DNA from: Shewanella nanhaiensis
Lineage (GTDB): Bacteria; Pseudomonadota; Gammaproteobacteria; Enterobacterales; Shewanellaceae
DNA: 64,000 bases
NCBI RefSeq assembly: GCF_019457885.1
Contig: NZ_JAHZST010000013.1
Coordinates: 1-64,000 of the forward strand
Reading direction: 5' to 3'
Part shown: in pieces, positions 25,800 through 35,601 of the stretch
How the letters are laid out: every line of letters begins with the position of its first letter
Position numbering within the stretch: position 1 is the stretch's first letter
Position numbers and translations under genes: made by a program
The notes under the pieces: generated by a model
Told to the model about the DNA's origin: nothing
Databases searched by the model: none
What the model saw: only the letters and a program-made list of their open reading frames with translations

Positions 25800-28316
25800 T
25801 TAAATCTTTTTAATGGCAACACGGTTAGTGTGCTGTGGATTGCCTTTAGCGACAGGGCTTGGCTGATAGCGAGTTAGCGAGTTAATCGCGCCACCTTCAT
25901 CGATAATATGGCCAGTACTGCCTAGTGTGTTACCAGGCTTGAACCAAGCTCCCTGCCCCAGCGCTAACACGCCAGGTGCAACACGTGGAGTGATACGTAC
26001 CTTCACGGCAATCGATCCGCGATCGTTGTACATCTCAATCTCATCACCAGAGTTGAGGCCCTGCTCAGACGCATCCATTGGGTTAACCCAAACGGCATCC
26101 TCGACCGCTTCACGAAGCCAAGGCACATTGTGATAACTTGAGTGAGTGCGCCCCTTAGTATGGTACCCCGCTAACTGGAATGGAAAATCAGTGCTGGTAT
26201 CCGTGTCTTCATAACCATCCCAAGTCACTGTGTACTGAGGAATAGCGGTAATGGTGTCGCCCTTAACTTGGGTGGTTGACTCTTGATCCCAGTTAGCAGC
26301 ACGCCATGCAAGCTCAGCTGAGTAGATCTCAATCTTGCCACTTGGGGTCGATAGCGGCTTGCCACCTTTAATGTAGCTCTCAAGCGCAACATGCTTGTCG
26401 TTCATGTTCTTACGGAAGAAGCCAATCTCTTGCGCCTCTTTGTAAGTGGCAGGGAATGCAGGGTAAACCCCTAGATTGTTACTGTTATCTTTGGTTTTTT
26501 GGTAAAGCTCTTCAAGCCACTGCTCTTCAGTCTTGCCTTCGGTGAATTCAGCTTCACAACCCATATATTTAGCGATAAGAGCAGCCGCTTCATACATAGA
26601 CTTGCAGTCCCACATAGGCTCAATCGCCGACTTCATCGCGGTGATATAACCCAGCGCACCAGATGCGTAACTGTCGTTAACGAGATCGTTTGACTCCAAC
26701 CAGCTGGTATCAGGAAGAATAATGTCGGCAAATTTAGCACCCGGCGTCATCCAGCAATCACAGCTAACAATCAGCTCAACACCGGTTTCATCTTCTAAGA
26801 TCTTGGCAGTGTTGTTGATCTCAGCATGTTGGTTCAGCAATGAACTGTCAGATGCAGAGATGATCACCTTGATGTTAGTGCCAAGCGGCGAGTCTAAACC
26901 GTCAGTGCCACGAACGCCGTGACTACGCGCCGTCATGGTTTCGCCATGGTGAATCGCTTCAGACCAGGTAAAGAAGGAGATACTCTCTTTAACTGGGTTG
27001 CTGCCTGTTGGGATACCCGCACGAGACATGCTGCTCATGTATGGCAACTCACCGTTAGATGAACCTAAAGTACCTAACTTACCCGTGAGTACCGACAGCA
27101 TATACAGAGCACGCATGCTCTGCTCACCGTTAGCTTGGCGGTTAACACCCGCACCAACAACGATATACGGCGCTTTAGCATTCTGTAAGTCAGTGGCAAT
27201 CTGCTCTAGCTGCACCGCTGGAATACCGGTGATCTTTTCAGCCCACTCTGGCGTTTTTAACGGCTGCCCCGCATAAATTCCTTGGCTTAGGATGTAATCA
27301 CGGTAGTTCTCTTCAGGCTTCATCACCTTGGCGTATTCTTGCTTAGTCGCATCACCACTTGCTGCAAACAGCGCTTGCTGGGCTGCGATAGAATCGGCGT
27401 CGAAACCTACGGCATACTTGTTGATAAAATCAAGCGAGTTAGCATCAACCCAACCTGAGCTGATCATCTGATACGCAATCGCCTCAGCAAACGCCGCATC
27501 GGTGCCAGGACGAATTGGTAGCCACTTAGACTCTTTACCTAACATAGAGTCGGTATAGCGTGGATCGATCATCACCACTTTTAGACCCTTGCTCTTTTGC
27601 AGCGCCTTTAAGTAGTCATAACCTTCTCCTGAACCCGACTGGCGAATTTCGCTTGGGTTATAAGCAACGCCTAATAGGAAGTCACTGTTCGATAAAGTAA
27701 CAGTTGAGGAGCCAGTGGTACTGCCTGTACCGAAGGTGTGTTTAGCCGCCTCCATCTGCTGAGCCCAAGAGTAGTTACCATAGGCATTTAAACAGCCGCC
27801 GTTTAGGTTAAACAGACGGTTGAAACACGCATTCGAGGCAAATCCATAGTAAGCACCAGAGCCGTAGCTACGGAAAATCGCTTTGTTACCATGCTCATTG
27901 ATCACAGACGATAGCTTAGTACCAATAGTCTTAGCCGCTTCATCCCAGCTAATTGGCACAAACTTACCTTCACCACGTTTACCAACGCGCTTCATCGGCG
28001 TCTTTAAACGATCGACAGCATAGGTGCGCTGGCGCAGTGAACGACCACGAGCACAGGCGCGAACTTGGTAGATATCATCACCATCAAGCACATCGTGATC
28101 GGTTTCCACACGGGTAATAACGCCATCACGGCTGAACACTTTAACTGGACAGTTAGAACCACAGTTAACTAAGCAAGATGACCAAGTGATCTGCTCTTCA
28201 CCTACTGGTGGTGTTGGCGGCACGACATTGGCGTCATCTGAACTGGTTTTACAGCCAGTCACACTTGCTGCACAGCCCAGAGCTGCACTCATTTTTAAGA
28301 AACTTCTACGTTCCAT
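25800..28316 (-). CDS. dmsA: DMSO reductase molybdopterin subunit DmsA
   Basis: Catalytic subunit of 838 residues reducing DMSO to dimethyl sulfide with a bis-MGD molybdenum cofactor. A twin-arginine signal RRSFLKM is at residues 3-9, and VTGC (Cys22) fits a lipobox, so it is probably a Tat-exported lipoprotein. The N-terminal [4Fe-4S] cysteines are in CLVNCGSNC with a fourth in RACARG. NAYGNYSWAQQ holds the likely serine ligand of molybdenum. The ATG at 28316 follows GAGGA; a TTG directly before it (28319) is less likely. In S. oneidensis the enzyme faces outwards at the outer membrane. Same operon as dmsE, dmsF and dmsB. Confidence 0.96.
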   Translation of the reverse strand: MERRSFLKMSAALGCAASVTGCKTSSDDANVVPPTPPVGEEQITWSSCLVNCGSNCPVKVFSRDGVITRVETDHDVLDGDDIYQVRACARGRSLRQRTYAVDRLKTPMKRVGKRGEGKFVPISWDEAAKTIGTKLSSVINEHGNKAIFRSYGSGAYYGFASNACFNRLFNLNGGCLNAYGNYSWAQQMEAAKHTFGTGSTTGSSTVTLSNSDFLLGVAYNPSEIRQSGSGEGYDYLKALQKSKGLKVVMIDPRYTDSMLGKESKWLPIRPGTDAAFAEAIAYQMISSGWVDANSLDFINKYAVGFDADSIAAQQALFAASGDATKQEYAKVMKPEENYRDYILSQGIYAGQPLKTPEWAEKITGIPAVQLEQIATDLQNAKAPYIVVGAGVNRQANGEQSMRALYMLSVLTGKLGTLGSSNGELPYMSSMSRAGIPTGSNPVKESISFFTWSEAIHHGETMTARSHGVRGTDGLDSPLGTNIKVIISASDSSLLNQHAEINNTAKILEDETGVELIVSCDCWMTPGAKFADIILPDTSWLESNDLVNDSYASGALGYITAMKSAIEPMWDCKSMYEAAALIAKYMGCEAEFTEGKTEEQWLEELYQKTKDNSNNLGVYPAFPATYKEAQEIGFFRKNMNDKHVALESYIKGGKPLSTPSGKIEIYSAELAWRAANWDQESTTQVKGDTITAIPQYTVTWDGYEDTDTSTDFPFQLAGYHTKGRTHSSYHNVPWLREAVEDAVWVNPMDASEQGLNSGDEIEMYNDRGSIAVKVRITPRVAPGVLALGQGAWFKPGNTLGSTGHIIDEGGAINSLTRYQPSPVAKGNPQHTNRVAIKKI

Positions 28317-28339
28317 CAATATATCCTCTTGCGATTGCT

Positions 28340-30346
28340 CTAGCGCAATAAATAGCTAAACGACAACATCACTTGGTGCGCGTTATAGTCATGATTAAGC
28401 TCACCTAAAGTGGTTAGCCCTGGCACAGTGTTGATCCCCACTTGGGCGCCATCTGTGTCGTAATAACGCTCGTATTGATAGCTCAGCTTTAAGGCCATCT
28501 TTGGGCTTAAAGCGTAATCGGCATACATACGCACGCTGTGGTTATAGGAGAAGTAATCACCATATTGAAGATCGCTGCCAACAAGGGCGCTGCCGTCTAG
28601 GTAGGTATCACTGATTGAGTTACTGAACAGGTAATCACCGCCTAACGTGAGCTTGTCTTCCATCAGGCCGCTATAGCTAAAACCCGCTCCTAAGTTAATA
28701 AACTCATCTTGAATATCCGCTTGCCAATCGGGAGAGCTAAAGCTCTGGCTACCCGCTTGTGTTGAATCGATCCATTGCTGACCAGCAAACCCATACGCGG
28801 TTAAGTTTTTACTCAATTGCAAATTGATGTTGAGGTCGTAGCCATAGTCCTTAGACTCAGTCAAACCTATGATGGTGGCGTCATAGTCATCAAGAGCATA
28901 ACGTCCAGTCAGATCGATACTCATCCAAGAGAGCGGTGAGTGGTTAAACTTAAGCTCAAGCGCATTTCGAGTTCTATCAGCCAAGTAGTACTTACGCATC
29001 AAGATATTATCTTCAGATGATGTCAGCTCATTGACCTGATACTCACTGCCACCACGAACCCCATGGCTCGCTTTCAGATTGATATTAACCTGATCGAATG
29101 CGGACACATTCAGCTTGGCCCACAGATTATTCTCATCTGTTTGCTCACGCTCGCTGTAGCTACGGTCCACCTCTTTTCTGTCAAATCCCGCTTGCACACG
29201 GTACCCACTAGCGAGCCTGTAACTGGCATTCAATTTATAGGTGTTACGCTTAATATCCTGTGGCACATTTTGCTTAAAGGCGCCGCTTAACGCGTTATAG
29301 CTGTATTGAGTGAACTCCCAACTTGAACTCTTATTGTCTCGCTTTGAATGATCGACACTGGCCCCAACACGCAAGCGGTTACTCAACATAGAGGTCACGG
29401 CAAAACGACCATCTAAGGTTTCAATCTCACCATCCCAGCTCTGTAGTGGATTACCACTCATCTGGATCAGAGAGTCATCTTGGATCATTCTCCCCGTCAC
29501 TAAACGGCCTGACATTACCGTCCTATCGAGTTGATACTGACCCGAGAGCGACACTTGATGGGCTTGGTTATCAGGTGCTGCCGAGTAGACATCACTTAGA
29601 TATGGCAGACTTAAGTCTTGAATATTGTTGCTGTAGTAACTGCCAAAATAGCTCAGCTCTGTTAGCCAGTTGTCACCCGCTAATGAAGCACCTGCATCAA
29701 GCTGTTTAGTGGTTGAGTCCACGGGCAAACCAAAGTTAGTTGGACGTGGCGCCACTAAGCTGGCTGATTGAGTGCCAGTTTTCTCCTCTTGGCTGTAGCG
29801 AAGGAAAGTGTTGTATCTCCCCTCGCCATAGTTCAAGCCGATAGCCGACTTTTCACGTTGCAGCGCAAGGTCGAATTGGTTTGGATAGACACTTGGGGTT
29901 AACATGCCATCGTTTTGCCAAAGCTGACTGCGGGCATCACCAGACTCATAGGTTTTTATGGCCTGATAATCCAGTTCCAGCTCATACAAACCTGACTTAC
30001 CCACTTTGAGATTGGCAAAACCATTATCCAGTCCCAACTGATGCGCTTGCATACTCGCTTTATAGCCAGTGCTGTTGAGGTAGCGCAGCTCACCACTTAT
30101 CGCGGCAATAGCACCATCCTCTGCAGTACCTAATGCATTACCAGCATGGAGATCATCAGGACTGTTATAGCCTGTGAGTAGAGTGACTTTTCCCGAGTAG
30201 CCAGTCTCAGAAACACAGCGCTTACACTGGTATTTCTCCATATTGACCGACTCAGTGTTTGCTTGTCCTACACCAAAGTTTGCCGCCATCACAGAGCCAG
30301 ACATAGCCAATAGAGACACAGTGATAATATTCAATTTAAACATCAT
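28340..30346 (-). CDS. dmsF: MtrB/PioB-family outer-membrane porin DmsF
   Basis: Large outer-membrane beta-barrel of 668 residues. A signal peptide (MSGSVMA-ANFGVG) is followed by YQCKRC, the N-terminal CxxC typical of MtrB-type proteins, then many alternating beta-strands (FNLRYS-like, SGYRVQAGFDRKEVDRSYSE) and a terminal strand ending in HQVMLSFSYLLR with a C-terminal aromatic pattern. MtrB-family porins sheath a decaheme cytochrome, here DmsE, to carry electrons through the outer membrane. It lies 14 bp after dmsE and 20 bp before dmsA. Confidence 0.94.
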   Translation of the reverse strand: MMFKLNIITVSLLAMSGSVMAANFGVGQANTESVNMEKYQCKRCVSETGYSGKVTLLTGYNSPDDLHAGNALGTAEDGAIAAISGELRYLNSTGYKASMQAHQLGLDNGFANLKVGKSGLYELELDYQAIKTYESGDARSQLWQNDGMLTPSVYPNQFDLALQREKSAIGLNYGEGRYNTFLRYSQEEKTGTQSASLVAPRPTNFGLPVDSTTKQLDAGASLAGDNWLTELSYFGSYYSNNIQDLSLPYLSDVYSAAPDNQAHQVSLSGQYQLDRTVMSGRLVTGRMIQDDSLIQMSGNPLQSWDGEIETLDGRFAVTSMLSNRLRVGASVDHSKRDNKSSSWEFTQYSYNALSGAFKQNVPQDIKRNTYKLNASYRLASGYRVQAGFDRKEVDRSYSEREQTDENNLWAKLNVSAFDQVNINLKASHGVRGGSEYQVNELTSSEDNILMRKYYLADRTRNALELKFNHSPLSWMSIDLTGRYALDDYDATIIGLTESKDYGYDLNINLQLSKNLTAYGFAGQQWIDSTQAGSQSFSSPDWQADIQDEFINLGAGFSYSGLMEDKLTLGGDYLFSNSISDTYLDGSALVGSDLQYGDYFSYNHSVRMYADYALSPKMALKLSYQYERYYDTDGAQVGINTVPGLTTLGELNHDYNAHQVMLSFSYLLR

Positions 30347-30360
30347 AATTTTAGTTCCAG

Positions 30361-31311
30361 TTATCTCTGAAATAGGCTGCCTGAAGGATGGTTAGAACCG
30401 TGGATCTTGTTATGGCAATTTAGGCAACTCTTGCCGCCACCAAATGCATCCATTCCCGGCTCTGGTACTACACGACTGGCGTGGCCATCTGGGGCGTGGC
30501 ACTGCTGGCAAAGCTGAGGTGCACGGCTATTAAGCAGATCATCATTCACGCTGCCATGGGGGTTATGGCAGGTCACACAGTTTTCAGTCACAGGTGCATG
30601 CTCCCACAGCACAGGGCCGCGTTTCTCAGCGTGGCAGCTATAACAGGTGTCATTAATGGTGGGCTTATTCAAGGCACTTTCATTCATGGAACCATGGGGA
30701 GAGTGACAGTCAATACAGGTCATCTGATCCCACTTTAGAGGATGAGATGAGCGCTTATTCATATCTGCTTTTTCTTTACTATGACAAGAGGTGCAAGTGT
30801 CATTGATCGTCAGCTTATCCAAAGCCGAGTCTTTAGCACTATGCACATTATGACAATCGGCGCAGGCTATCTCTTCCAGATTATGGGTACTGGTATGCCA
30901 AGCCATCTGTTTAGGATCGTTATGACAGCCCTGACACACACTGTTTTGTGCCGATGCAGAAAGCTTACTCTCCGCACCAAAGGCGATCATCGGCTCTTTG
31001 CCGCCTTTATTATGTTTGCCTTGAGGTCCATGGCAGGCTTCACACTGCAGACCCGCCATCGGTGATTGTTTATTATTCATCGAGCCATGCACACCATCGA
31101 AAATCGCCATCACAGCCTCATTTTTACGGTGGCACATAAGGCATGAGTCAGCACCTTTAGGGGAGTATTGCCCTTGAGTGAACTTTTCAGTGAGCTTCTG
31201 CTCCAGCTGCTCACCAGTGAGGTGATCCCACGGCGCGGCATTCACGCTAACAGATACCCACGCAAGTGCGGCTATCCCCACTAATACCCTTTTAACAAGA
31301 CGACAGATCAT
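30361..31311 (-). CDS. dmsE: periplasmic decaheme cytochrome c DmsE
   Basis: MtrA-family cytochrome of 316 residues. A signal peptide (SVSVNA-APW) is followed by ten CxxCH heme motifs: CLMCH, CEACH, CQGCH, CADCH, CTSCH, CIDCH, CYSCH, CVTCH, CQQCH and CLNCH. It accepts electrons from the menaquinol dehydrogenase CymA and passes them through DmsF to DmsAB. AAAGG lies 7 nt before the ATG. It is the first gene of dmsEFABGH, and the regulatory region must be in the 657 bp upstream. Confidence 0.96.
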   Translation of the reverse strand: MICRLVKRVLVGIAALAWVSVSVNAAPWDHLTGEQLEQKLTEKFTQGQYSPKGADSCLMCHRKNEAVMAIFDGVHGSMNNKQSPMAGLQCEACHGPQGKHNKGGKEPMIAFGAESKLSASAQNSVCQGCHNDPKQMAWHTSTHNLEEIACADCHNVHSAKDSALDKLTINDTCTSCHSKEKADMNKRSSHPLKWDQMTCIDCHSPHGSMNESALNKPTINDTCYSCHAEKRGPVLWEHAPVTENCVTCHNPHGSVNDDLLNSRAPQLCQQCHAPDGHASRVVPEPGMDAFGGGKSCLNCHNKIHGSNHPSGSLFQR

Positions 31312-31968
31312 TAATCGAACCTTTCATAATTAACACGTTTGTTAAACCACCCGCTGGAACAGGAGGTTAACCAATTAAGATGTCAATATTTTAAGATAAA
31401 CAAGGGCCGATTCTTGATTGTTAAACGGGTCGGAAACAGTTTTGAGATAGGTTCAATGAATATGCGAAAACTGTGAGCTGACACATAAATCAATTAAGAA
31501 TGAATATTATTTAGCTCACTGAGTAAATCAGGTATAACCGTATGAATAGTATGGTTATGATTAAATAACAAACTAAATACAAGGTAAGAGATGTTAATGG
31601 CTGAATATCAAGATGTTAAACCATGAACTACTACTTAAGGGATATCAAATGATGAAGTTCAAATTTATAAGAATTACTTATAAATCCAATTTCCTTAAAC
31701 TAAACAAGTGTATAGTAGTCTCACCTCTAAACTTTCATCATTATCTAGAAGTGGAACACTCCAACTAACAACCCTTTGTTGATTGGGATCTAAGAAACCA
31801 AGCACAAAGGCTAATTAAGATAGAACTAATTTTAGCGACTCACATTTTGCCTATATCCAAAGATAGAGGTTTCACTAACCCTTTCACTCTCAAGCTTATC
31901 AAAACCAATAATTTTCCTTTAAACCCATTAGGGGTACACTATAGTCAATCAAGATCAGGTACCTATCC
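31312..31968. other. 657-bp divergent region between dmsE and menD
   Basis: No gene is convincing on either strand. The region is AT-rich and must carry the dms operon promoter (minus) and the menD promoter (plus). On the minus strand, TATGTGTCAGCTCACA (about 31468-31485) has a perfect right half of a CRP site but a poor left half. Motifs like GTTAATTA near 31325 could be ArcA-like. Just before menD, TATAGT (31940-31945) is a possible -10. None is strong enough to call alone. Confidence 0.4.
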
Positions 31969-33678
31969 ATGCAAATTGAAAAGACTGCTGAGCTGAACCT
32001 ATTATGGGGCACGCTTATTTTAGAAGAGCTATCCCGCTTAGGCGTGCAACATATCTGTATAGCACCGGGGTCACGCTCGACACCGCTCACCTTAGCCGCG
32101 GCAAAACAGAGCAAGTTAAAGCAACATCTGCACTTCGATGAGCGTGGACTCGGCTTTATGGCACTAGGATTGGCTAAGGCCAGCCAAGCTCCCGTTGCAG
32201 TTGTTACCACTTCAGGTACTGCGGTAGCGAATCTATACCCAGCAGTGATTGAAGCCTGGTTAACCCATGTCCCGCTAATCGTATTATCAGGTGACAGACC
32301 GCCGGAGCTTATCGATTGCGGTGCCAATCAAGCTATCATTCAGCCCGCTATCTTTGCTCAATATGCAAAACAGATAAATCTACCGACACCAGATCTGGCG
32401 ATCCGCCCCGAAGCACTACTGACCTTGCTCGATGAAGCCGTTAGTAACCAAAGCCAACCTCTTCACATTAACTGCATGTACAGAGAGCCACTTTACCCAT
32501 CGACCATGAGTGCTAACTTTACCCAATACCTGAGCACACTCGGCAACTGGCAGCACACCAATCATGCTTATAATCAGTATGGAAAACCTAACCTAAGCAG
32601 CTTGCCCAGCAGTGATGCCATGGCACGTTTTGTTCACGGTAAAGGCGTTATTATTGCTGGCACACTCACACCAGATTGTGACCCACAAGCTCTGGTTGCC
32701 CTGTCGCAAAAGCTTGGCTGGCCACTACTCACCGACGCTCAATCTCAGCTCAGGCAGCATCCAGGGGTAATAGGAAATATCGATCAACTTCTGCATCAAC
32801 CAAAGGCCAAGGCACTACTGATGCAAGCTGAGCGAGTACTTGTTATTGGTGGTCGTCTGCTCTCTAAGCGCCTGATCGACTATCTAGCCCAAAATAAGTG
32901 GAAGAGCTATTGGCAAGTATTGCCGCAACAGAAGAGGTTAGACCCTAGCCATAGCGCCAAGCAGATCTGGCATGCCAGTGTTACCGCTATCGCTTCACTC
33001 TCCTGGCCACGCTCATCGGATACCAACTGGGCGCTTCAGCTTACCCAGCAAAATGATGAGATGGAGAGATTATTTGAGCAGCTGATAGATAACGCTGAGT
33101 TTGGAGAAGCCATGGTGGTTCGCGCCATCGCAAAATCACAAACTAAGCAGCAACAGCTATTTATTGGCAACAGCCTCCCAATCCGGCTTTATGATATGTT
33201 TGCCCCCATCACCACAGAGCAGGGGTCGACTTTTACCAATCGTGGCGCATCTGGCATCGATGGGCTACTGGCGAGTGCTTGCGGCATCGCCATGCATCAA
33301 GGCAGGGCAACAACCTTGATTATTGGTGATATCTCCCAGCTGCACGATCTAAACTCACTGGCTATTGCCAGCCGCTGCGCAAGCCCGCTGGTGATCGTTA
33401 TCCTAAACAATGACGGCGGTAACATCTTTAATCTACTGCCTGTACCGGATGAAAAGCTTAGAAGCGATTACTATCGTCTCGCCCATGGGTTCGAGTTTGG
33501 CTATGGTGCCGCTATGTTTGGTATTCCCTATAACAGAGTGGAGGAGCTTGAGAGCTTTGAAGAGTCATATCAAGATGCTATCCACTATGAAGGCGCCTCG
33601 GTAATTGAAGTCATCGTCACACAGGAGCAAGCTAGCGATCAGATTGCCCGTATTGCCAGCTGGATAAAGCAGAGCTAA
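31969..33678 (+). CDS. menD: SEPHCHC synthase MenD
   Basis: Thiamine-diphosphate enzyme of menaquinone synthesis, 569 residues. It condenses 2-oxoglutarate-derived succinic semialdehyde with isochorismate. Features: the ARGLALL-like N-terminus IAPGSRSTPLTLAAAKQ, HFDERGLGFMALGLAKAS, the GTAVANLYPAVIEAW loop, and the C-terminal ThDP motif IIGDISQLHDLNSL with NNDGGNIF. Length matches the family. It starts the men cluster menD-menH-menC-menE. A short imperfect repeat of its last codons recurs 81 bp downstream, just before menH. Confidence 0.97.
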   Translation: MQIEKTAELNLLWGTLILEELSRLGVQHICIAPGSRSTPLTLAAAKQSKLKQHLHFDERGLGFMALGLAKASQAPVAVVTTSGTAVANLYPAVIEAWLTHVPLIVLSGDRPPELIDCGANQAIIQPAIFAQYAKQINLPTPDLAIRPEALLTLLDEAVSNQSQPLHINCMYREPLYPSTMSANFTQYLSTLGNWQHTNHAYNQYGKPNLSSLPSSDAMARFVHGKGVIIAGTLTPDCDPQALVALSQKLGWPLLTDAQSQLRQHPGVIGNIDQLLHQPKAKALLMQAERVLVIGGRLLSKRLIDYLAQNKWKSYWQVLPQQKRLDPSHSAKQIWHASVTAIASLSWPRSSDTNWALQLTQQNDEMERLFEQLIDNAEFGEAMVVRAIAKSQTKQQQLFIGNSLPIRLYDMFAPITTEQGSTFTNRGASGIDGLLASACGIAMHQGRATTLIIGDISQLHDLNSLAIASRCASPLVIVILNNDGGNIFNLLPVPDEKLRSDYYRLAHGFEFGYGAAMFGIPYNRVEELESFEESYQDAIHYEGASVIEVIVTQEQASDQIARIASWIKQS

Positions 33679-33759
33679 CGGACTTAGTTCATCTACAAAG
33701 GTATTATAAACAAGCCAATGATAGCCTTCATATTAACAACCTGGATAAAACAGAGCTGA
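33661..33759 (+). repeat. direct repeat of the menD 3' end before menH
   Basis: TGGATAAAGCAGAGCTAA (33661-33678, including the menD stop) recurs as TGGATAAAACAGAGCTGA at 33742-33759, 16 of 18 identical, the second copy running into the menH ATG. It may be a remnant of a local duplication. Confidence 0.55.
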
Positions 33760-34538
33760 TGCTGGCACTTTCATCTTATGGAGATAAGAGCAAGCCTGCA
33801 CTGGTGATGTTACATGGCTTTTTGGGCGCTCAAACAGACTGGCAAGCTATCCTTGAGCAGTTAACTGATCAGTTCTACTGTGTCTGTATCGACTTGCCAG
33901 GCCATGGTCTGAGCCCCTCACTGACACTGCCAACACCCGGCTTTGATCTTATCGCCAAGCATATTCAAGCGGCGATAGACTCACTCTCCATCGAGAAATA
34001 CCACTTACTGGGGTACTCGCTTGGCGGACGTATTGCCCTGCATCTGGCCCGAAATAATACGCAGAAACTTCTTAGCCTCTCGCTAGAATCTTGCCATCCG
34101 GGGTTACCTACTCTAGAGGAGAAACAGTTAAGAGCGAAAAACGATCTTAGCTGGAGTAAAAAACTCACTGACTTGCCTATCGAAGCGTTTCTCGCATTGT
34201 GGTACCAACAAGGTGTGTTTGCCGAACTCTCTAACGAAGCACGTCAGCAGTTGATCGAAAAACGCAGACACAACAACCCAGTCGGTCTACTCAATATTTA
34301 TCAGGCAAGCTCACTTGCAGAGCAAGGCAACCTCTGGGAAATGCCTGCCTCTCTCCCTTTTCCCTGCCACTACATTGTCGGCGGTGATGACAGCAAATTT
34401 TTAGCCTTAGCCACACGTTGGCAACAGCAATCCCCCGTTAAACTAAGCGTGGTGAAACAAGCGGGTCATAACGTGCATTTGGCTGCACCTCAGGAATATA
34501 GCAACTGGCTAATCCAAACCTTAATCGAGGATAAATAG
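33759..34538 (+). CDS. menH: SHCHC synthase MenH
   Basis: Alpha/beta-hydrolase-fold enzyme of 259 residues that eliminates pyruvate from SEPHCHC to give SHCHC. The nucleophile elbow is GYSLGGR, the oxyanion region VMLHGFLGAQTDW, the acid is in VGGDDSKF, and the catalytic histidine in QAGHNVHLA. It follows menD by 80 bp, and its stop overlaps the start of menC by 1 nt (TAGTG). The ribosome-binding site is weak. Confidence 0.93.
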   Translation: MLALSSYGDKSKPALVMLHGFLGAQTDWQAILEQLTDQFYCVCIDLPGHGLSPSLTLPTPGFDLIAKHIQAAIDSLSIEKYHLLGYSLGGRIALHLARNNTQKLLSLSLESCHPGLPTLEEKQLRAKNDLSWSKKLTDLPIEAFLALWYQQGVFAELSNEARQQLIEKRRHNNPVGLLNIYQASSLAEQGNLWEMPASLPFPCHYIVGGDDSKFLALATRWQQQSPVKLSVVKQAGHNVHLAAPQEYSNWLIQTLIEDK

Positions 34539-35593
34539 TGAAAATCAATACGCTGGAACTCTATCAATATCAGCTTCCTCTGGATAAATGCCTGCCTGTG
34601 GGAAAACAGAGGATCGATGGACGAAAAGGAGTGGTTCTTAGTCTTGGAGTCTTAGATGAAGCGATGACACCTCATATTGAACAGGTAGAGCTAGCTCCCC
34701 TTTCGGGTTTAGATATAGAGGGCAATCCAATCAACGGGTTTAGTCAGGAGACCTTGGAGCAGATCATTGATGAGCTAGCGATAACCTTGCCACAACTGAT
34801 AGGAAAACCAGTAGATCTCTTGCTGGAACACTCAGAAAAGACCCTATATCCCTCCCTCGCCTTCGGCCTAAGTCTGCTTCACGCTAAAATTAACGATCAG
34901 CTAACCGGTCATCATATCTCTTTGCAAAACATGAAATCCATTCCACTTATCTACCGCGCTCAAGATGAGGCATTAAGTGTACTTCACGACCGAGTTCGTT
35001 CATTAGCAGCGGAGGTGCATTCGATTAAGGTGAAGGTAGCGCAAACTTCACTAGAGGAGGAGATCAAGCTTATCCACGAGATCTTAGCCATACGTCCAGA
35101 TCTCAAACTTAGGCTTGACGCCAACCGGGGTTTCACTCTCGAGCAAGCCATAGAGTTTGCCGCTTGCTTGCCTCTGCATGCCATCGAGTACATTGAGGAG
35201 CCTTGCATAAACCCTCAAGATAATCCTGCTTTTTACCAAGCTATCGAGATGCCTTGGGCCTTAGATGAGAGCCTAAATGATCCTGACTATCAGTTCGAAA
35301 TGCATGACGGACTGACCGCCTTGGTCGTTAAACCTATGCTGATCGGCAGCCTCGAAAAACTGCAAAGACTGCAATCTGAAGCTGAGCATGCTGGCGTCAG
35401 ATTTATTCTCAGCTCAAGCCTAGAATCTAGCCTTGGCATAGAGGCGTTAGCTAAGCTAAGTCAAAGCATGACCCCAGATGAGGTCCCAGGGCTCGATACT
35501 TTAAGTGCCTTTAGCGCCGACATATTGATCTCGTCAGGTAAGCCTCATCTGCTAGGCTTAGATTCAATCAAGCTGATAAATCGATACCAATAG
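34538..35593 (+). CDS. menC: o-succinylbenzoate synthase MenC
   Basis: Enolase-superfamily dehydratase of 351 residues, starting at a GTG that shares one base with the menH stop. Active-site residues are in place: the lysine pair in SIKVKVAQ, Asp in LRLDANRGF, Glu in EYIEEPC, Asp in ALDESLND and the second-side Lys in VVKPMLIGS. It converts SHCHC to o-succinylbenzoate. It is followed by menE after 8 bp. All key residues present, so it should be active. Confidence 0.95.
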   Translation: MKINTLELYQYQLPLDKCLPVGKQRIDGRKGVVLSLGVLDEAMTPHIEQVELAPLSGLDIEGNPINGFSQETLEQIIDELAITLPQLIGKPVDLLLEHSEKTLYPSLAFGLSLLHAKINDQLTGHHISLQNMKSIPLIYRAQDEALSVLHDRVRSLAAEVHSIKVKVAQTSLEEEIKLIHEILAIRPDLKLRLDANRGFTLEQAIEFAACLPLHAIEYIEEPCINPQDNPAFYQAIEMPWALDESLNDPDYQFEMHDGLTALVVKPMLIGSLEKLQRLQSEAEHAGVRFILSSSLESSLGIEALAKLSQSMTPDEVPGLDTLSAFSADILISSGKPHLLGLDSIKLINRYQ

Positions 35594-35601
35594 GAAAACA
35601 G

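Noticed and set aside
31468..31485. CRP site upstream of dmsE
   Set aside because: Only one half matches well; not strong enough to list as a site.
31899..32327. 142-residue minus-strand reading frame
   Set aside because: It lies mostly antisense to menD, whose motifs are clear, and its composition is that of a shadow frame.
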